A stretch of 44,491 bases of DNA, from the NCBI GenBank assembly GCA_017474385.1, contig JAFVHU010000153.1, positions 1 through 44,491 on the forward strand, read 5' to 3'. This stretch comes from Afipia sp. (lineage in GTDB: Bacteria > Pseudomonadota > Alphaproteobacteria > Rhizobiales > Xanthobacteraceae). The notes under the pieces are model-generated. The model had not been told where the DNA came from. It saw only the letters and a list, made by a program, of their open reading frames with translations, and searched no databases. The position numbers and the translations under genes were made by a program. Each line of letters begins with the position of its first letter. The first letter of the stretch is position 1. Shown here piece after piece: positions 41,283 to 44,491 of the stretch.

Positions 41283-42716
41283 ATGAAAAGGACCTTTATG
41301 GGTGTGCGGCTGAAGCGGCTTCGCGAGGAGCGGCGGCTGACGCAGGCGGCGCTCGCCGCCAAGCTCGGCATTTCGCTGAGCTATCTTAATCAGTTGGAGA
41401 ACAACCAGCGGCCGTTGACGCTGCCGGTGCTGCTTGCGCTGAACTCTACCTTCGGCCTCGATGTGCAGTCGTTTTCGGACGACGACGAGGCGCGGCTGAT
41501 TGCCGATTTGCGCGAGGCGTTGGCCGACCCAGCGCTCGGAGAAACCATCGCGACCGCTGACCTGCGCGAACTCGCGCTGAACATGCCGGCGGTGGGGCGC
41601 GCGCTGGTGACGCTGAATCGGAAATACCGTTTAGCCACCGAACAAAGTGCTGCGCTGTCCGCGCGGCTCGGAGAGGACCGTCAGGCGGTATCCGCGATCC
41701 TGCCATCGACACCGTTCGAGGAGGTGCGCGACTTTTTCTACGCGCACAACAATCATATTCCGGAGTTGGACGAGGCAGCCGAAGCCATCGCCATGCGGAT
41801 GAAATTTCCCATTGGGCAGATGGCGCCCGCGCTCGCCGCCTATCTCGAAAGCCGGCATGGCGTCAAAGCAGTGTTCGATACATTCGACGAGCTACCATCC
41901 GGGACGCAGCGGAAATTCGATGCGCGCGCAAAGATCATGCAGTTGTCGCGGCGGCTGCGGCCCGGCCAGCAGGCCTTTCAGTTCGCCACGCAGATCGCCA
42001 TTCTGGAATTCGACGGCGAGTTACGCGCCATCATCGACAAGGCTGGCTTCACCAACGATGAGGCACGAGGCTTGGCCCGCATCGGCCTCGCTAATTATTT
42101 CGCCGGTGCGATGGTTCTGCCTTACACGGCATTCCTGAACGAAGCCGAGCGATGGCGTTATGACATCGAACTGCTGGAGCATCGTTTCGGCGTCGGGTTT
42201 GAAACCATCTGCCATCGGTTGAGCGCGCTGCAGCGGCCAAATGCACGCGGCATCCCGTTCTTCTTCATTCGCGTGGATCGGGCGGGGAACATTTCCAAGC
42301 GGCAATCGGCGACGGACTTTCATTTCTCTCGCGTCGGCGGAACCTGTCCGTTGTGGAACGTCTACGAGGCGTTCGCGAATCCGGGCCGCGTCCTGACCCA
42401 GCTGGCGCGGATGCCGGACGAGCGGACATATTTGTGGATTGCGCGGACAGTATCGCACGGGCAGGGCGGCTATGGCGCGCCGGCAAAAACATTCGCCGTT
42501 GCACTCGGCTGCGATGTGCGCCACGCCGAACGCATTGTCTATTCACAAGGGTTGAACATTGATCCGGCGGTGGCGACGCCTATCGGGATGGGCTGCAAGG
42601 TCTGCGAGCGGCTGGATTGCCCGCAGCGCGCCTTTCCGCCTATCGGGCGCGCTCTGAACATTGATGAATCGCGCTCGCATTTTGCGCCCTACGCGACGTC
42701 TGCACCGATCCCATAA
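41283..42716 (+). CDS. ScfR/RamB-type short-chain fatty acyl transcriptional regulator (HTH_3, IrrE-like, DUF2083)
   Basis: 477 aa from ATG 41283; an earlier in-frame GTG-type start at 41232 falls in the operator region. N-terminal Cro/CI HTH: RLKRLREERRLTQAALAAKL, GISLSYLNQLENNQRPL. Middle IrrE-like domain (GLANYFAGAMVLPYTAFLNE) in which the HExxH zinc motif is degenerate. C-terminal domain ends with the Cys cluster GCKVCERLDCPQRAFPP. This family activates or represses methylcitrate, glyoxylate and acetate genes in response to acyl-CoAs. Divergent from thioesterase-prpDCB, its likely target. Confidence 0.92.
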   Translation: MKRTFMGVRLKRLREERRLTQAALAAKLGISLSYLNQLENNQRPLTLPVLLALNSTFGLDVQSFSDDDEARLIADLREALADPALGETIATADLRELALNMPAVGRALVTLNRKYRLATEQSAALSARLGEDRQAVSAILPSTPFEEVRDFFYAHNNHIPELDEAAEAIAMRMKFPIGQMAPALAAYLESRHGVKAVFDTFDELPSGTQRKFDARAKIMQLSRRLRPGQQAFQFATQIAILEFDGELRAIIDKAGFTNDEARGLARIGLANYFAGAMVLPYTAFLNEAERWRYDIELLEHRFGVGFETICHRLSALQRPNARGIPFFFIRVDRAGNISKRQSATDFHFSRVGGTCPLWNVYEAFANPGRVLTQLARMPDERTYLWIARTVSHGQGGYGAPAKTFAVALGCDVRHAERIVYSQGLNIDPAVATPIGMGCKVCERLDCPQRAFPPIGRALNIDESRSHFAPYATSAPIP

Positions 42717-42719
42717 TGA

Positions 42720-42736
42720 CGTGTTCGTTGAACACG
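42720..42736 (+). terminator. Short hairpin after the regulator
   Basis: CGTGTTC (42720-42726), loop GTT, GAACACG (42730-42736), four bases after the stop codon at 42716. Seven perfect pairs, no T-run. Confidence 0.4.
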
Positions 42737-42790
42737 ATGGTCTCCTCGCTTCCACCGACAAAGTCTATCGAGAAAGCGATGCTATGAATT

Positions 42791-43060
42791 CTATCCACCC
42801 CACCATGAGCCCTCCAGGGTCTCATGAAATTGGTCATGGTCTGCAGAGAGACCACCTGTTTTGCATTCAAGAATAGCCGCTGTGCGAAGCCGGACGGGAT
42901 CGCGCTCGCCTTTCGCTGCGCAGACCAGGATTCTATGCGCCATCAATGCCTTGGTTTCTGAAGTGCGCTTCCTGGCAGGAAGCAGGACGGCAACTTCATC
43001 CAGAATGGTTCTCAGCAGAACGATCTCATCGGGATTGAATACTGGACGCTGAGCATTCAT
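42791..43060 (-). CDS. Hypothetical protein of Bradyrhizobium-type genomes
   Basis: 89 aa: MNAQRPVFNPDEIVLLRTIL, then a basic stretch LLPARKRTSETKALMAHRIL and CAAKGERDPVRLRTAAI. I recall very similar small proteins widely present in Bradyrhizobium and relatives, without known function. The last 20 or so residues (after RTAAI) look unlike the rest, so the natural stop may have been lost by a frameshift. No signal peptide or membrane segment. Confidence 0.6.
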   Translation of the reverse strand: MNAQRPVFNPDEIVLLRTILDEVAVLLPARKRTSETKALMAHRILVCAAKGERDPVRLRTAAILECKTGGLSADHDQFHETLEGSWWGG

Positions 43061-43156
43061 GGCACGCTCCTGTCGTAAGAAGCGTCAGATAGCTGATCCA
43101 AGGGACGTTGTTAACCGATCAATCGGGAAGTTCGTCTCAGTCAAGATCGGTAAGCA

Positions 43157-43354
43157 TCAGTCAAGAGAGGTATGCTCGATCGCGCCTTCCTGTCCGTCGT
43201 TCAACCAGCGTCTCACGTCCGGGAGGATTAACGGGTCCGGTTCTTCACACTCGATGCATCTGTAGAGACGCGGCCCAACGCCGGTTTGTGGCAATACAAG
43301 CCTTACCGGAAAATAGCAGTTCGGACAGACGGGGGTCGTTGATCGCGCCATCAT
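43157..43354 (-). CDS. Small zinc-ribbon protein
   Basis: 65 aa. Two CxxC knuckles, VCPNCYF and YRCIECEE, spaced as a zinc ribbon, followed by a short helix (LPDVRRWLNDGQEG). Function unknown; small ribbons like this are common single genes in Rhizobiales. The start region MMARSTTPVCPNC is short, so ATG 43354 or the next Met may be used. Confidence 0.6.
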   Translation of the reverse strand: MMARSTTPVCPNCYFPVRLVLPQTGVGPRLYRCIECEEPDPLILPDVRRWLNDGQEGAIEHTSLD

Positions 43355-43533
43355 GCAACTGTGAGATCAGAAACTGCACGCGTCAATTGGAACCAAAAAC
43401 GTCGTTCGTTTGACGGCATGGAGCAGTGAATTGTGGGGAAGAATGAGATCCGCGTGCAATCGCGAGCGTCGGTGTCGGCAAAGTCGGTGCGATGAACCAT
43501 GGCGAACTTTCTAATTCGGACAGCGCCACGCGC

Positions 43534-43785
43534 TCAGGCAAGTTCATTCTTTGCGACCTCGATCCCATTCATTTGAAGTGCGCGAACAACTGCGATCCGC
43601 GCGAACCAAATGGAACCAACCTGGTCTGCAGCTTGAACGATAGCATCGCGAGCATTCTTCCACTCTTTGGTTTGCCTTTCAGCCTCTGAAAGCTCGCCGA
43701 TATATCCAGCGGCGTCGCGGAGTGTTGTAGCGACCGCGCTGTTCGGCAAGTGGATTGGCGTTGCAAACGTTTGATCCCAAGACAT
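43534..43785 (-). CDS. Hypothetical small protein, lineage type
   Basis: 83 aa from the internal ATG 43785 (MSWDQTFATPIHLPNSAVAT); the longer frame upstream is rich in Cys/Ser and not protein-like. Then TLRDAAGYIGELSEAERQTK, EWKNARDAIVQAADQVGSI and WFARIAVVRALQMNG. This arrangement (RDA-x-YI, ARI-x-V-x-RAL) is familiar from hypothetical proteins of Bradyrhizobium and Afipia. Role unknown. Confidence 0.6.
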   Translation of the reverse strand: MSWDQTFATPIHLPNSAVATTLRDAAGYIGELSEAERQTKEWKNARDAIVQAADQVGSIWFARIAVVRALQMNGIEVAKNELA

Positions 43786-44018
43786 CGCATAACTCCACGC
43801 AGGATTGTTAAAGCATGCAAGCTCACAGGCCAGGTCGCTTGCCTGCTGTGATCGTCGATAATTCCCGATTGAGTTAGAACATGGGCAGTAATGTGCCGCG
43901 AAATGGCTCTGGGGGGCGGCCATCAATTAGACTCAGAGAAATAGCCCTGCGAGATAATTCGAACCCGCCACAGTTTTTTGCGCAAGTTGAGCGGAGGATT
44001 GGAATACTGTCACTCTGG

Positions 44019-44267
44019 ATGTCCCGCGTGCCCAAGTACTGCTTCAACCTTAAAGGATATTATTTTATCGCGGATCGCAGCTCTCATGAGTGCGACAATG
44101 ACGTTCACGCGCACGATGTGGCAGACGAAATCGCTGGTCGGCTTGTCAAGTTGAAGCCAGAACTGCTTGCGCGGCATCACATGATCGTAGTGAGAGACGA
44201 GAACGATCGGGAAATCTATTGCGCGGAGCTCATTGCGACATCAGCGCGGGAACAGCGCCTCCATTAA
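44019..44267 (+). CDS. DUF6894-like small protein
   Basis: 82 aa from ATG 44019 (a GTG nine bases later is the alternative). KYCFNLKGYYFIADRSSHEC, then DNDVHAHDVADEIAGRLV and HMIVVRDENDREIY match the layout of DUF6894 proteins (RYxFx...DxxGxE...A...A...IxVxDExGxxI). These are abundant single-gene proteins of Bradyrhizobium-type genomes with no assigned function. The frame is open upstream to 43881 without family similarity. Confidence 0.65.
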   Translation: MSRVPKYCFNLKGYYFIADRSSHECDNDVHAHDVADEIAGRLVKLKPELLARHHMIVVRDENDREIYCAELIATSAREQRLH

Positions 44268-44312
44268 TGCGACTAACTTTACAAAAGGAAGGGGCGGACG
44301 CGTCAAGCCTTT

Positions 44313-44334
44313 GCAAGCGGGCGTTCACGCTTGC
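44313..44334 (+). terminator. Hairpin between the last gene and the right IS copy
   Basis: GCAAGCG (44313-44319), eight-base loop, CGCTTGC (44328-44334). It lies 46 bases after the DUF6894-like stop and 17 before the IS end. Weak evidence for termination. Confidence 0.35.
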
Positions 44335-44350
44335 ATGGTGACATCGAACT

Positions 44351-44491
44351 CTAGGCTCAGGACTCATTGATCAGAGCCAGAAGATGACTGCGGCGGCGAT
44401 GCAGATGGCGGACATGAAGGTGTGTGCGCATCGGTCGTAGCGGGTGTGGATGCGCCGCCAATCCTTGAGCCTGCCGAACATGTTTTCGATC
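44351..44491 (-). mobile_element. Right end of the same IS5-family element, inverted copy, with transposase C-terminus at 44371-44491
   Basis: Reverse complement of 1-140, ending at CTAG (44351-44354), after which the flanks differ. The transposase frame runs on the minus strand from the window edge to the stop TGA (44373-44371) and encodes the same 39 residues. Both copies point their 3' ends into the window. The rest of this copy lies beyond the edge. Confidence 0.85.

Noticed and set aside
43383-43568. 61-codon minus-strand frame
   Set aside because: Overlaps the better supported 43534-43785 gene and has low-complexity Ser/Pro-rich sequence.
1-44491. CRISPR arrays, tRNA or rRNA genes, replication origin, toxin-antitoxin pair
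   Set aside because: No regularly spaced repeats, cloverleaf sequence, rRNA blocks, iteron sets or paired small toxin-type genes were recognised by eye; a covariance-model scan would be needed to exclude small RNAs.

Overview
The window reads as an alphaproteobacterium of the Nitrobacteraceae/Bradyrhizobiaceae group (Bradyrhizobium, Afipia, Rhodopseudomonas and relatives). This is inferred from the GC-rich codon use of most genes, the CYP199A-like P450 system, the prp operon with an ScfR/RamB-type regulator, monomeric isocitrate dehydrogenase and several small lineage-typical proteins (a DUF6894-like protein, a zinc-ribbon peptide). No RNA gene was recognised by eye, so the genus is not proven.

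Both ends of the window are the same IS5-family transposase tail in opposite orientation (1-140 and 44351-44490), with the 3' ends facing inward. The window is therefore either a segment bounded by inverted IS copies or a contig that stops in a repeat. From the left it holds: a PQQ quinohemoprotein alcohol dehydrogenase (737-2920); a second, truncated copy of that gene's leader interrupted by an IS3-family element whose orfB carries a stop codon (3356-4564); an IS110-family element with a striking leader hairpin (about 4565-5965); then a P450 catabolic block (6420-16751). The block encodes a CYP199A-like P450, its [2Fe-2S] ferredoxin and ferredoxin reductase, a MarR regulator on the opposite strand, a complete branched-chain-amino-acid-type ABC importer, an SDR dehydrogenase and an aldehyde dehydrogenase. 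It looks like an import-and-oxidise unit for a para-substituted aromatic acid or a related alcohol/aldehyde, and parts of it are visibly less GC-rich than the flanks.

After a hairpin-rich gap (16752-17255) comes a second catabolic region. On the left (17256-21496) are a Rieske ferredoxin, an unrecognised 119-aa protein, an ACMSD-like amidohydrolase, a Bug-type binding protein and a DMT permease. In the middle, on the minus strand, are a LysR and a MocR regulator. On the right (24088-34180) are a NIPSNAP protein, a three-subunit molybdenum hydroxylase (FAD, 2Fe-2S and Mo subunits), a second ACMSD-like amidohydrolase, a CoxG-like protein, an enol-lactonase-like hydrolase, a NitT/TauT-type ABC importer and another Bug protein. 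I infer one or two uncharacterised pathways for an aromatic or N-heteroaromatic compound; the substrate cannot be read from the sequence.

The right part is central metabolism: monomeric NADP-isocitrate dehydrogenase (34329-36569), then the 2-methylcitrate operon on the minus strand (thioesterase-prpD-prpC-prpB) with a divergent ScfR/RamB-type regulator and repeated GC(A/G)AAG operator-like sites between them. Four small lineage-type proteins precede the right IS copy.
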